Source: Nymphaea colorata
Lineage: Eukaryota; Streptophyta; Magnoliopsida; Nymphaeales; Nymphaeaceae
NCBI RefSeq assembly: GCF_008831285.2
Contig: NC_045138.2
Coordinates: 7,843,205-7,907,204, forward strand
Direction: 5' to 3'
Length of the DNA: 64,000 nucleotides
Part shown: positions 46,919 through 57,221 of the stretch, piece by piece
Numbering within the stretch: the first letter of the stretch is position 1
Layout of the letters: each line of letters starts with the position of its first letter
Notes under the pieces: generated by a model
What the model was told of the DNA's origin: nothing
Database searches by the model: none
Seen by the model: the letters and a program-made list of their open reading frames with translations, nothing else
Made by a program: the position numbers and the translations under genes

Positions 46919-47640
46919 TATTTTTAGTGACATGAATCTCATAATCTTTTCTGGCATTTACTGCCAACTTGAACAATGCCATGTTGCCCTAAAACGCTAT
47001 TGAGGCAACCCCCATCGCCCTTAAAGCAGGTTACCGAAAACATGGTCGAAAAAGCCTTTTTGAAATTAAAAACTGAGTTTCCAAGATTACGTTTGAAAAG
47101 CCAAACTTGGTTTAATTCTCAAACATCGTTTTGAGGGCATATCAAAGCACACCCTCAAAATTATTTTAAGCTATGAAAAAAATATATATAATATCAATTT
47201 TTCGCTCTAATGCATACAAGTATGACGGTCACAACTAGTGGCAAAACCACAAATTTCGGCTAATAGTTGAACAAATCTATAAAATTCATAGCTAATGGTT
47301 AGGAGTGTTTTGTTAGGAGTGCACGTTGTTCCATGTTTATAGATTCTGCCACTTTGTATGATCTTGTCGCACATGCGGTATTCAGGGACATGTGGTCACT
47401 CAGTAGTGTAATAGTCAGAACTAGCGAAATTTAGTGCCAAATATTTTGTACATGCTTGGACCAAACGACAACTAGTGGCAAATCGAGAAATTTCGACTAA
47501 TGAGGTACAAACCTGTAAAGTCATATGTAATGAAGGCATCTGCATCAATATGTAGTACTATACACATGAATAAAAGGATTTGCAAAAGTTAGTGGTGCAC
47601 ACTTCCCCATGCTGCTGTATAAAGTGGTAGACCTGGCAAT
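46919..47640. repeat. Dispersed duplication block, copy 1
   Basis: Two segments recur in the same order at 50380-51090: an alpha part (GAACAATGCCATGTTG to TCTCAAACATCGTTTTGAGG) and a beta part (TTTCGGCTAA, GTAATGA-GG, AAAGGATTTGC, GGTGCACAC). Beta is also found at 48180-48450 and again at 50895-51010. Confidence 0.6.
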
Positions 47641-47761
47641 TTCTGGTTGAGGGGTACTGTAATTTTAAATTTCAAACTTTAAATGACACTTATATATATA
47701 AACTAAGAACTAATGACGTTTATATATGTAAATAAAGTAACTTTTTTGGGTTTATATGGGT

Positions 47762-48176
47762 AGAGATGTTAATATATCTGATTTGGATTGAACATTGATG
47801 GAACCGAATAAAAAAATCGAATATGGAAAAATTTTTAATTCCTGATGAAGAAATCAAATCAGAGTCCGATTTTAGAAATGATATCGAATCAAATTCAAAA
47901 TCAGATTTTCAGAAATACAAAAATATCCGATGAGATTTGGATTTGTTATATTTTAAAACAAATATCCTATATCTAATACTCTTACATTTTGAAACCTAGG
48001 AAAATTTGGATTTGAATTTCAATATGTATATAAAAATCAGATTCAGAACGGATTCAGATTGGAAAAACAGATTTCAGATTCAAATTTAGATGACTTTTTT
48101 TATTCACATCTGAATTTAAAAAAAATGAATACAGTTAAGGGTATATCTGATTCAAATCCAATCTGTTGACATCTAT
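47762..48176. mobile_element. MITE, GATGTCAA-ended family
   Basis: The left end AGAGATGTTAATATATCTGA faces the complement of GATAGATGTCAACAGATTGG, with repeated GGATTTGAATTT/ATTCAGATT words inside. Same family as 62632-63001. Confidence 0.55.
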
Positions 48177-48450
48177 CACTCGTATGTTTGTATGTTATGT
48201 ACGACATTGTCACATATGCATTATTGGTCGACATATGACCCCTCAATAGTGTAATAGGTAGAATCAACGTTATCAAAATCGGCTAGCAAAATTTCATTCC
48301 ACATTTTCTTTTTAGATCCAAGGACTAAACATGGGGAAAAAGTCTATGAAACCGTAAGTAATGAGGGAATGTTGGCCAATATGTATTATCATACAAAGGA
48401 TTTCAATAAGTTAGGGGTGCACACCGGCCCATGCTTTGTATGATAGCCTT

Positions 48451-49199
48451 TCAAAGATGTGAACACGACCATCATGAAAGCTGGTTATCAACAAACACCG
48501 CCAAATTTTGAGTCTCTGTTAATTTGGAAACTGGTAGCTGAGATAAGATTAATGGTATTAAGCTCCCCTACGAAAAAGAGAAGGAACGAGCCACCTGGGC
48601 AGGAAGGGAGGAACAAGGAAGAAACTGCTCACCTACTCAGGGCGTCGGGGATGGCGACCGAAACCGGCAGAGAACCAAGTCGACGAGCCAGCGAGGAGGC
48701 AACTCAGGCGAGGGTTTTCCAAGTTTCCAACCATTTTTCTTTCAACAAAAACTCGTTGCCACTCTTCAACATCTGTTTTTGTTTCCAAGTGAAAGGAACG
48801 TGGTGGGGCAGTGAACCAGGTCGGGTGGCCGATTCAAACTGCATTTCCTACACTGTTTTTTTTTTCCGGGAAGTCAGAGTGGAATCTCTGTCATGAGTTT
48901 ATTGGAGGAGCGGAATAATTCACATGGACTTTCTAGATCACGTCCAGCGTACACCCGACTCCAGTCTGCAGAAAAAGCAGCACTGTGGCATCACATGGGA
49001 ATATAGATCCAAATTCATCTCCTTCTAATGAACAAGATATGCAGCTGAAAAAGTCATGACCTCCTTTTGGAGCGGTGAAAAAAAGACAAGCCACGAATTG
49101 GGAACTCCCAGTTATCTTGATGCTGTTCGATCTCTCCCTGCTTGACAGTTTTCTTACACAAAGAAAGCGCAGGTATTACAAAACGTGATTAAGTGCGCA
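48451..49199. other. Open frame of unknown status; no gene assigned
   Basis: A 145-codon frame at 48459-48896 has an Arg/Glu-rich middle (KKRRNEPPGQEGRNKEETAH) and no domain. It may be chance. Nothing else is visible here. Confidence 0.25.
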
Positions 49200-51970
49200 T
49201 TTGGTTGGCACCCTCATCTAACACAATTTTGCTAAAACATGATATGGAAACCAAGTTTTTTAATGAATTTTAAAAATATGGGTTTTCTTGTTTGCGTGAT
49301 ATGCCCCGACCCTGGTTTTTATGAATAACTTGGTGGGAATCAGGATTTTTACCCCTTTTTACACAACATGATTTTGTCAAAACTGCATTTTCCTCAAAAC
49401 CTGTTTTGGTGGCCTCCAAATATTCTAGGTTTTGGAGATGAAACCAAGTTTCACATGATTTTGTCAAAACTGGATTTTCTTCAAAACCCGTTTTGATGGC
49501 CTCCAAGTATTCTAGGTTTTGGAGGTGAAACCAAGTTTCACATGATTTTGTCAAAACTGGATTTTTCTCAAAATCCGTTTTTATGGCATTCAAACATTCT
49601 AGGTTTTGGAGGTGAAACCAAATTTCACATGATTTTGTGCAAACTAGATTTGCCTCAAAACCCATTTTGATGGCATCCAAACATTCTAGGTTTTGGAGGT
49701 GAAATGAAGTTTGGTATCTAAAAGTTAGTTTTAAAGTGTAACCAAATGCCCTTTGGCCCCTAAAGCTTTTCACTTTTTTCACTTAGAAGTTCAACCTCAT
49801 GACTGAAACATAACAACATCCAAATGCGATCAAGGCCGTCACAACCACAAGAAGGCACTGCTCTGCCAAGAGAAATATCTTCAATATCACAAGAACTGAA
49901 AACCATCTAACATATTTCAAAACAAAATAATATATATTTACTCTTAAAAATGAATCAAACCCTTCATAAATTCCTAATAAACAATTGTGTGTCATTAGTG
50001 GTGATACATACATAAATCTTTAATGGTAGCTAACAGTTTACCTATAGCAACATTGATGTCATGGTTGGGGTGAATTCCAGAAAGAATATATGTTTTTTAG
50101 TTTACTTAAACATAATTAATGAAATCTTTACATAGATTATGTCAAACGGTGATGACCTGCTTCAATCCTAGGGGTGTTTTTTATTAGAGCTAGTCCACCT
50201 CGATTAATAAGAGGTTGTTTGGCACCAATAATAAAATGTTGCCGTTTAGTGAAACTGGTCCAAAAATTGAGGCAAATTTATAAAACCATGTAACATATTA
50301 TTCCATGAATCTCCCCCCAAAATTCGGGGCAAAAGCACTTGGATACTATGAATTTTCCCCCAAAAATTTGTATATTTCACTTTTAATGACATCAATCCCA
50401 TAATTTTTTGAGGCATTTATTGCCAATTTGAACAATGCCATGTTGTCCCAAAACAATGTTGAGGCAGGTTTGGAAAAACACTAAGGAAAAAGCGGATTTG
50501 AAATTAAAAACCAGGTTTCCAAAAGGCGTTTGAGAAGCCAAACACGGTTTTACTTCTCAAACATCGTTTTGAGGGTAACCTAGTTTAGGGCCCCCCCTTG
50601 GTTCCGCCCCTGTCAATAGTGGTATGGTCCATCATTAGTGTAATAGTGGAAACTAATGTTACCAAAATGGGTCTGAATAGTGAAATTTGATGCCAAATAT
50701 TTCAAGATCCTTGGACCAAAAGACGGCTAGTGACAAAAGGAAAAAAATTTCGGCTAAAGAGGGCACAAATCTGTACAATCATAAGTAATGAGGGGATGTT
50801 GGCCAATGAGTAGTATTATACACATTTATATAAAGGGATTTGCGTAAGTTTGGGGTGCATACTGTTCCATGCTTCATTTTCTGCCACTATACACCATATT
50901 GTCATGCACACATTATTGGTGGAGAGATTGTTTCCTCGAAAGTATAATAGTTGGAATCAATGTTACTAAAACCGGCCTCAATGGCCAAGATTTCTGCCAC
51001 ATATTCTCTAGAAGCAGGAACAACAAGAAAATCTGTACCAAATGGGGTAGAAATGGCACCAAGCATTGTTCTTCTTATTTAACTTGCAAGTAAGTTTTGT
51101 GAAAAATAAACTCTTAAATCATTGGTAACAGATGAGGTAGACAGGGCCAGGCATTGTACTTCTTTTAACTTTTAACTTGTAGTAAGTTTTGTGAAACATT
51201 AAGGTGCATTTGGTATATCCTTTTAAGAGTGTTAGCATAATAGATGGGGCAGAGATTGGTGAGTGGTCCGTCTTTATTTTAAGATTTTACATCATCAATT
51301 TTTAATGTCATAAAAAAAAAGTGAATATATAAGTGGAGGAGTGGTAGTGTAGGCAGCAAGGTGGTCCACCTTTTATAAACACTTGTGTTCGAATCTTGGA
51401 GTGGTCACTGTCATGTTTCAGTGCCAACTACTTCTGAATTCCCAGTACCATCTACTTCTGAATTGTAAAAAGTTTCGAAACATGCTCTTGTCTCTTTTAG
51501 AGACTGTGGAATGAACTACTCACCCTTAAAAGTAAAATAAGGTACAGTGGTGGATCTGTATGGATCACTCGAAAACTCCAAAAAATGAGGCAGGTGGGAC
51601 ATTATTCTCAGGTGGGTGTACACGCACAAAAACAAGCTTTGACAGTTAAAAATAATTTTCATGTGAGTTTGACCAGCAGACTCTGGAAAAAAACTGACAT
51701 CTCATCAGAATTTGACATCTTTTAACTTCTTCCTTTTGGTGATCACTTTCTACTGCCACTTTCACGTGAAAGTTACTTTGTGGGAAGACTTTCCCACCTT
51801 TGTTAAGTTAAAATGGATCAATGAATTCCTCCAAGAAAAATTCTGGTTCTTCAATTTTTCAATTAATTTTAGTGACTTTTAATGTTAATGAATTGGATTT
51901 GGATATCCTGAGAAAACCAGGTAAGGAAAAAATTTAACATCTCATCAGAAAATTGATGTTACTGATGCAC
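49200..51970. repeat. Segmental duplication, copy A
   Basis: Collinear with 53958-63010. Shared landmarks in order: GGTTGGCACCCTCAT, CCCCGACCCT, the 87-bp array, CATAACAACATCCAAATGCG, AAGAACTGAAAACCATCTAA, GAGGTAGACAGGGCCAGGCA, CATTAAGGTGCATTTGGTAT, CACGTGAAAGT and ATCAATGAATTCCTCCAAG. Copy A additionally holds 49920-51080, which contains the alpha/beta block. Non-coding. Confidence 0.8.
49351..49720. repeat. 87-bp tandem repeat array, about four units
   Basis: The word ATTCTAGGTTTTGGAG recurs at 49422, 49509, 49596 and 49683, an exact 87-bp period. Units contain TTTCACATGATTTTGTCAAA and CCTCAAAACCCGTTTTGATG. Because 87 is a multiple of three, the minus strand stays open over 170 codons with a 29-residue repeat. 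Confidence 0.85.
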
Positions 51971-52164
51971 ACGTTGAAGCATGACACATAACATAGTTAG
52001 TGTCCTAAGCATATAAGCCTGACCTTGTACTTTATAAAGAAGGCAAGGGGTTGGGTTGGGTGAGAGCTTGTTCTTATATGAATGGTACTCACTCAAAAAG
52101 GGAGAGTCTGTAACACAAAGGAGAGATTTTGAAGATCTTTTTAAGTGAAAAGCTGTTTTGTACT

Positions 52165-52440
52165 TTGAATAGGGCTGAGCTTTGGGTTTGGCATGGTCTA
52201 TGACCACAGTGTGGGCTCGGTCTGACTGTCTGCATCCTGGGACTGAATACCTACTCCAATCCAATTAGAATAAAAAAAATAATAATATAGCTCAATACAC
52301 AAATATAATTAACTATAACAAAAGATATATAATGATATCTACATTTAAAAAAAATAATATTTTAAAACAATTATCGAACTAAGTCAAGCTGACCCAACTC
52401 AAGCTTGAGGCGGGTCGGATATCAGGCACCGTTAGGATAC
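52165..52440. mobile_element. Diverged third copy of the GGCCCGG-type MITE
   Basis: GC-richer ends flank an AT-rich centre with ATTAGAATAAAAAAAATAAT, like the corresponding centre at 18190. No target duplication was recognised. Confidence 0.35.
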
Positions 52441-53957
52441 CCTCAGAATGCTCACTACTCATTTTTGTGAAGCTAAGGATGAAATATAAACTAGCACAAA
52501 AGGGTGAAGTTGGGGCCGTTTGTTTTCCTTTTTTATTTTTTATGTCGTTAGGCGCCTAAACAAAAAATACCGTGAAAATAATATTAATAGTCCGCCCTTA
52601 TGCAAAGCATGCGCTGCTCTTCTATAAATTTTTGTGCGCCATCTTAACAATGACATAAATTACCTATCGTTAATAGAAAACAGAACTCTATGTATGGACA
52701 AAAAAGTGAACCGCAAAAAGAAGATTTGTTTGTGGATTTGATAAAAGTGAAATTTGCCGGTCTCATATATGCATATCATTTTGAGCAATATACCCCTATT
52801 AGCGGTAATACCATCCTTGTCTTTTTGTTTCGCTCATAAAGTTATCTCATTATCTCATAAATATTCCATTATCTAACAAACATTATGCCATAAATATTTT
52901 ACTATCTCATAAGCCACTTATTTCAAACATTAACTCAAAAGTCGAATAGGCACCAACATGGGTCGAATGAGTGCACTCGACCGACACTAATGCCCCGAGG
53001 TGGATGGTAGGAATGATGCGAGAAGCCCATACCTGAAGGTGTTATTGACCAAAAATACTCATTGATGCAGCAAAATGGTTTTTAGAATAGAGCGTGCCCA
53101 ATGTGGACTGCGAGAATGACCCAAAAAGCCTGTAAGTGAAAAAGGAAAAAGTAAGTTTATCGGTCGTGGAGCAGAGGCTTCTCCATAACGCTTCAAACAT
53201 TCGCAGCAGCAAAGAGAGTTGTCGGTTGTAGGCAGCAGTTATCATCTTCATGAAAGCGGTTTTTGTCGTTGGTGGAACAGCGTCGGTCGAAGCAACCTTA
53301 AGGACATTTGTTGGAAAAGAGCAAAGGCTTCTGCCTGGACATGCTAAAATTCCATGATAGATGGCACAGCTAAGCATTGTTGTTTGTATGGAGCACCATT
53401 GAATGAGAATAGCGGAAGCTGAGAATATAGTTATAGCACTTTAAGAAAAAGAGAAGGGCAAATGTTCCTTCCCTTTCAAAGCCAATGATCTAGTGCTTTT
53501 CAATCGCCCTCGAGGATTCATGACTCCTATGAACCCGTTCCTATAAAATTACTGCCAATGCAAATTATTTTTACCATTTTTGGCTAAGGTTCTTAGGACC
53601 AAGGATCCAAGTATATGGTGGTCCTCTTCCTTCTAGGTAAAAATCTGTTGGTGCAGTAAGAATTAAATAAAAAAGCCATTTTCAAGTCAGTTTTAATAAT
53701 TTATGTGGAGGAAAAGGAGAAAGGGGAGATGGGGAAAGGCAAGGATGGGAGGAGGAGACAAGGGAACATGGGAGGTTTATGTTCAGGGAAATGGAACATG
53801 GAAAAGCATATGCCTTTCTTAATTGGTAGCTACAATGACCAACAACTACGCGAGTTCATGACAATCCTGCTTTTCGTCATCCGTTTACTTCTTTATAAAG
53901 GGCCAGCCTCTTGCTCCACTCTGAAAAGCAGGGTGTCCAAGTATCTGAAATTTCTCT
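52441..53957. other. Gene-free stretch
   Basis: AT-rich. A 111-codon minus-strand frame (53042-53377) and a 95-codon + frame (53705-53992) lack any recognisable domain. No element ends were found. Confidence 0.35.
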
Positions 53958-54119
53958 TGTGGTTGGCACCCTCATATAACTCCGTTTTGTGAAAACTTGG
54001 TTATATAAAAACAAGTTTTTTAATGAGTTCTCAAAATGTGGGGTTTTTGTTCTTTTTTTGAGTGATACACCCCGACCCTAGTTTTTATTAATGACTTGGT
54101 GGGAGTCAGGATTTTTACC

Positions 54120-54353
54120 CCTTTTTACAAAATATGATTTTTTTCAAAACAGGATTTTCCTCAAAACCCATATTGATGGCATCCAAACATTCTAGGTTTT
54201 GGAGGTGAAACTAACTTTCACATGATTTTGTCAAAACTGGATTTTCCTGAAAGCCCGTTTTGATCCAAGCATTCTAGTTTTGGAGGTGAAATCAAGTTCC
54301 ACATGATTTTGTCAAAAATGAATTTTCCTCAAAACCCATTTTGATGGCATCCA
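54120..54353. repeat. 87-bp array, left part in copy B
   Basis: Two and a half to three units with the same TTTTGTCAAAACTGGATTTT and ATTCTAGGTTTTGGAGG words as at 49351-49720. The array stops at the Copia target site. Confidence 0.75.
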
Positions 54354-54420
54354 AGTTGGGATTTCTCCATCTGGATAGTCCTGCGTCGATACGGGTCCAT
54401 ATCCATTTCGGACCCTTAAG

Positions 54421-54427
54421 TATAAAT
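54421..54427 (+). promoter_or_regulatory. LTR TATA box
   Basis: TATAAAT sits about 110 bp upstream of the LTR-internal ATG and is conserved in the 3' LTR. Position fits a U3/R boundary near 54450. Confidence 0.65.
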
Positions 54428-54529
54428 ACTTGTGTCTTGTGATGGTGTGAGACACATTCAGTTTTTACCGTCTGGGTAATCGGTCCCTTTAGCCATACGT
54501 GAATTGCCTGTCCCCATCACTGGGCTGCT

Positions 54530-54653
54530 ATGGCTGAGGAGAGAAACCCATTGCCGCCGCCGCCGCCGCTACCTCCGCAGGAGAACGACTCTATGGGGAC
54601 TGTAGCCGTTCTTCCCACAGCCGCCGACATTCAGTCGGCGGTCGCCTCTACAG
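54530..54653 (+). CDS. Proposed LTR-encoded leader exon of gag
   Basis: ATG at 54530 opens 41 codons (MAEERNPLPPPPPLPPQEND, then SMGTVAVLPTAADIQSAVAS and T) ending at a donor ACAG|GTTCTA. The leftover G joins TG of the exon starting at 56416 to give Val, continuing as VPGSIYFNGSN with no stop. Both splice sites and the phase fit. The open frame is kept in the 3' LTR, with one extra CCG codon. The peptide is Pro-rich. The splicing is inferred from sequence only. Confidence 0.65.
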
Positions 54654-54757
54654 GTTCTACTTCCGCCCTATTTGAAACACATGAATCATGAATGCTTCTT
54701 TCGAATTTCTGCATTTTCGTTTGTGTGCTATCTAGATTTCTACCAAAGCTCCAACAA

Positions 54758-54773
54758 TGGGTTATGGGCCCAC
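54758..54773 (+). promoter_or_regulatory. Primer-binding site, anticodon-arm type
   Basis: TGGGTTATGGGCCCAC starts one base after the LTR. It is complementary over 16 nt to the anticodon arm of plant initiator tRNA-Met (GTGGGCCCATAACCCA). After a 2-nt offset the match continues with CACG-TTCC. It is not the usual TGGTATCAGAGC complementary to the tRNA 3' end. The tRNA sequence is from memory. Confidence 0.75.
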
Positions 54774-55427
54774 ACCACGATTCCTGTGCACGTTTTCCTT
54801 TGCATTCTGTTTTCACGCAAAGATAATAGGGCAGAAATGTGGAAAGAGGGCGACGGCCTCCATCGCGTGGGTGATGGAAGCCGTCGGTTATTTTTTGAGG
54901 GAAAGGGGACGGCAGGGAGTTGGGCGACGGAGAAGCACGGGGCCGGCGGTTATGGCGAAATGGCGGGCAGCGACCGCCGTTTTGGGCGACGGCCGGCACC
55001 CATCCATCTCTGTCTGCCTGTTTTCTCTTTCAATTTCTGAAGGAACCAACAGAGGAGGGCAGAGGAGCGGGAGAAAGGGCTTCGCCCCAGCACCCACCTC
55101 CAAATCTCCACCGCCGGGCTCTTCTCCGTCGCCGGACGGCGCCGTGAGACCTGCCAGCGCCCACCCATAGCCTGCCGGAGGAGGTTTCCGCCGTTCGGTG
55201 TATGGTAGACGAGCGGCGGTTTCGGTTTCCCTGAAACTGCTCGCTAGGTCGAGCGGGAGCTGGTCGGGCGGAAGGCGGGGTGGGTCGGACCCGGGTCGGG
55301 TCATGTTGACCCGACTCGGATTCATAAACGTTTAAAAAAAAAACCCGCTCGCTTTGATTTTATTTTTCGGATGGGGTCGGGTCCGGTTGGACCCGATCCG
55401 TATGCATTCGGTCTGATTTTATAAACA

Positions 55428-55700
55428 GAACCGATTCGGTTCGTTTCAGAACTGATTCAGTTCGTTTAAGAACCGATACGATCCGTTTCAAGACCGGTTC
55501 GAGCATTTTGGGACCGTTTCGGATCTTTTCTGGACCGGTTCAGTTGATTTTCAGACCGGTTCATTCAGTTTTAAAACCGATTCGGGCCCTTTTGAACCGA
55601 TTCAGAGTTGTTTGAGACCGGTTCTTTTCCTTTCGGTACTGGTTCATCTAGTTTTCCATTGGTTCGGTCCATTTAGGACTGATACGGGACCAGTTCTAAG
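55428..55700 (+). repeat. Degenerate 21-bp repeat array, about 13 units
   Basis: Units of about 21 bp resemble GAACCGATTCGGTTCGTTT or GACCGGTTCAGTTGATTTT. The ACCGRTTC/GAAYCGGT core is partly self-complementary. It lies within the proposed leader intron. Confidence 0.75.
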
Positions 55701-56415
55701 CTAGAGGAAGCTGGTATATGTGTTTTTATGTCCATTTAAGGTGATTAATGGATTGGTTCGATCATTTTAGATCGATACGGACCGATTCATTTTGTTTTAT
55801 GGAGCTTTAATGAATAATTTAGATAGCATTAAGTTGATTATGCAAAAATGATTCATGTGATTCGTGTATTTCATTTTTAAATGTGTTATTGTGACATATT
55901 ATGTTTTTTGTATCATGTTTTGTTTAGGATTATGCTAAAGTTAAATTTTATTGCATGATCATAAAGTTGTACGATAACGCTAATGTAAAGAGCCTATGAT
56001 TAGTTAAATCATGTCATACCTCACCAAAGTGACTATGCATGATTTAAAGGCACATTAGTGTTTCATGTTGTACTTATTCTCATTTGAAGTAGCATAATTA
56101 CCCAAAGGTAGTGTGTTATGTTTATGAGAATAAGTAAAGTAAAATAGGAAAATAGATCCTTACATAGTTCTGTCATTTTACACCCAAAGGTGTTATGCTT
56201 AACTATAGTTTGGATTTACATTTCTTAGTTTTAGTAGATAAAGTTAAGACGGAATATATGTGCGTATTAGGTATATTACCAAAGTAGTATCCTAATGACT
56301 CCTGGTATTTGTGTTGGAAATAGTAGACATGAAGAGCCTTTATTTGGTTTACTGTTCCATATGGTTTGTCTCATATAATGCATGTCAACTTATACATGTT
56401 TTTTGTCGTCTGCAG

Positions 56416-57221
56416 TGCCTGGTTCTATTTATTTTAATGGCTCAAATTCTATCCTTTTACTTGATGATTCGAATTATGCTGAATGGAAAGAAAATGTTGT
56501 GTTTACATTGGGGTATATGGATCTGGACATGGCTTTGAGGCGACTTGAGCCACCACCTCTTACACCAGAAAATACACATAATGAAATAGTGTATTTTGAC
56601 TAGTGGGAGTGTTCTAACCGACTAAGCTTGTTGCTTTTGCAATCAAGGGTCGCTAAGAACATACGTGGTGCTATCCCACCTTGTAGATCGGTGAGAGAGT
56701 TCTTGGATGCAGTTGAAGCTCAGTTTGTCAGTTCTCATAAAGCCAGAGCCAGTACCCTAATGTCAAAGTTAATATCTATGAAATATCAAGGAGGGGGTAA
56801 CATTCGCCAGCATATGTTAGAAATGAGGAACATTGCTTCTCAATTGAATGACATTAAGTTGACTATTTCTGAATCATTCTTGGTATTCTTTACTTTGACC
56901 TCTTTACTAGCTGAATACACTCCTTTTAAGATCAGTTACAACACACATAATACTGAATGGACATTCAATGAATTGATGTCTAAGTGTGTTGAAGAGGAGG
57001 AAAGAATGAATGGTGAGAAGTTGCAAAGTGCACATATGGTTTCTCACTCTGGGGCTGGTAAAGTTGGCATAAAGAAAAGTTCAATGAAAAGGAGTGCCAA
57101 GAAGAAGTCAACAGGACAAACTGCTTCTCAAATTGCGCAGACTAACTTATCCCATATAAAGTGTTTCTTTTGCAAGAAAATGGGGCATAAGAAGTTAGAC
57201 TGCATCAAGTACAAGAATTAG
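56416..57221 (+). pseudogene. gag: Copia gag body
   Basis: Forms the nucleocapsid/capsid protein that packages element RNA. It starts after the proposed acceptor with VPGSIYFNGSN, followed by SNYAEWKENVVFTLGYMDLD (Gag N-terminal region) and a capsid-like middle (VREFLDAVEAQFVSSHKARA, STLMSKLISMKY). A zinc knuckle CFFCKKMGHKKLDC at 57162-57203 is a canonical CX2CX4HX4C. In-frame TAG at 56601-56603 and 57219-57221 break it; otherwise the same frame runs on into protease. No ATG in a good position begins this frame, which is what led to the LTR-encoded leader exon. Confidence 0.88.

Larger units (their letters stand above)
54354..54756 (+). repeat. 5' LTR of the Copia element
   Basis: Starts AGTTGGGATTTCTCC (TGTTGGGA in the 3' LTR) and ends CTCCAACA. 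A TATA box TATAAAT lies at 54421-54427, so transcription should begin near 54450. An ATG at 54530 opens the proposed gag leader exon. Confidence 0.92.
54654..56415 (+). other. Proposed 1.76-kb leader intron containing the PBS
   Basis: It runs from GT at 54654, inside the LTR, to TTTTTTGTCGTCTGCAG ending at 56415. It holds the LTR 3' end, the primer-binding site, a GC-rich segment (about 54830-55330), a 21-bp repeat array (55428-55700) and AT-rich DNA. Spliced RNA would be a gag-pol message lacking the primer site; unspliced RNA would be the genomic template. Confidence 0.6.

Noticed and set aside
48459-48896. 145-codon frame considered as a gene
   Set aside because: No recognisable domain, charged low-complexity middle, and it lies among dispersed repeats.
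53042-53377. 111-codon minus-strand frame
   Set aside because: No motif, no homologous pattern and no supporting splice or promoter context.
54758-54785. PBS region considered as a remnant tRNA gene
   Set aside because: Only the complement of the anticodon arm is present; acceptor, D- and T-arms of a tRNA are absent, and the position right after the LTR fits a PBS.
54888-55325. Long overlapping frames on both strands in the GC-rich Copia leader
   Set aside because: High GC content removes stops; no domain is visible and the region lies in the proposed intron.
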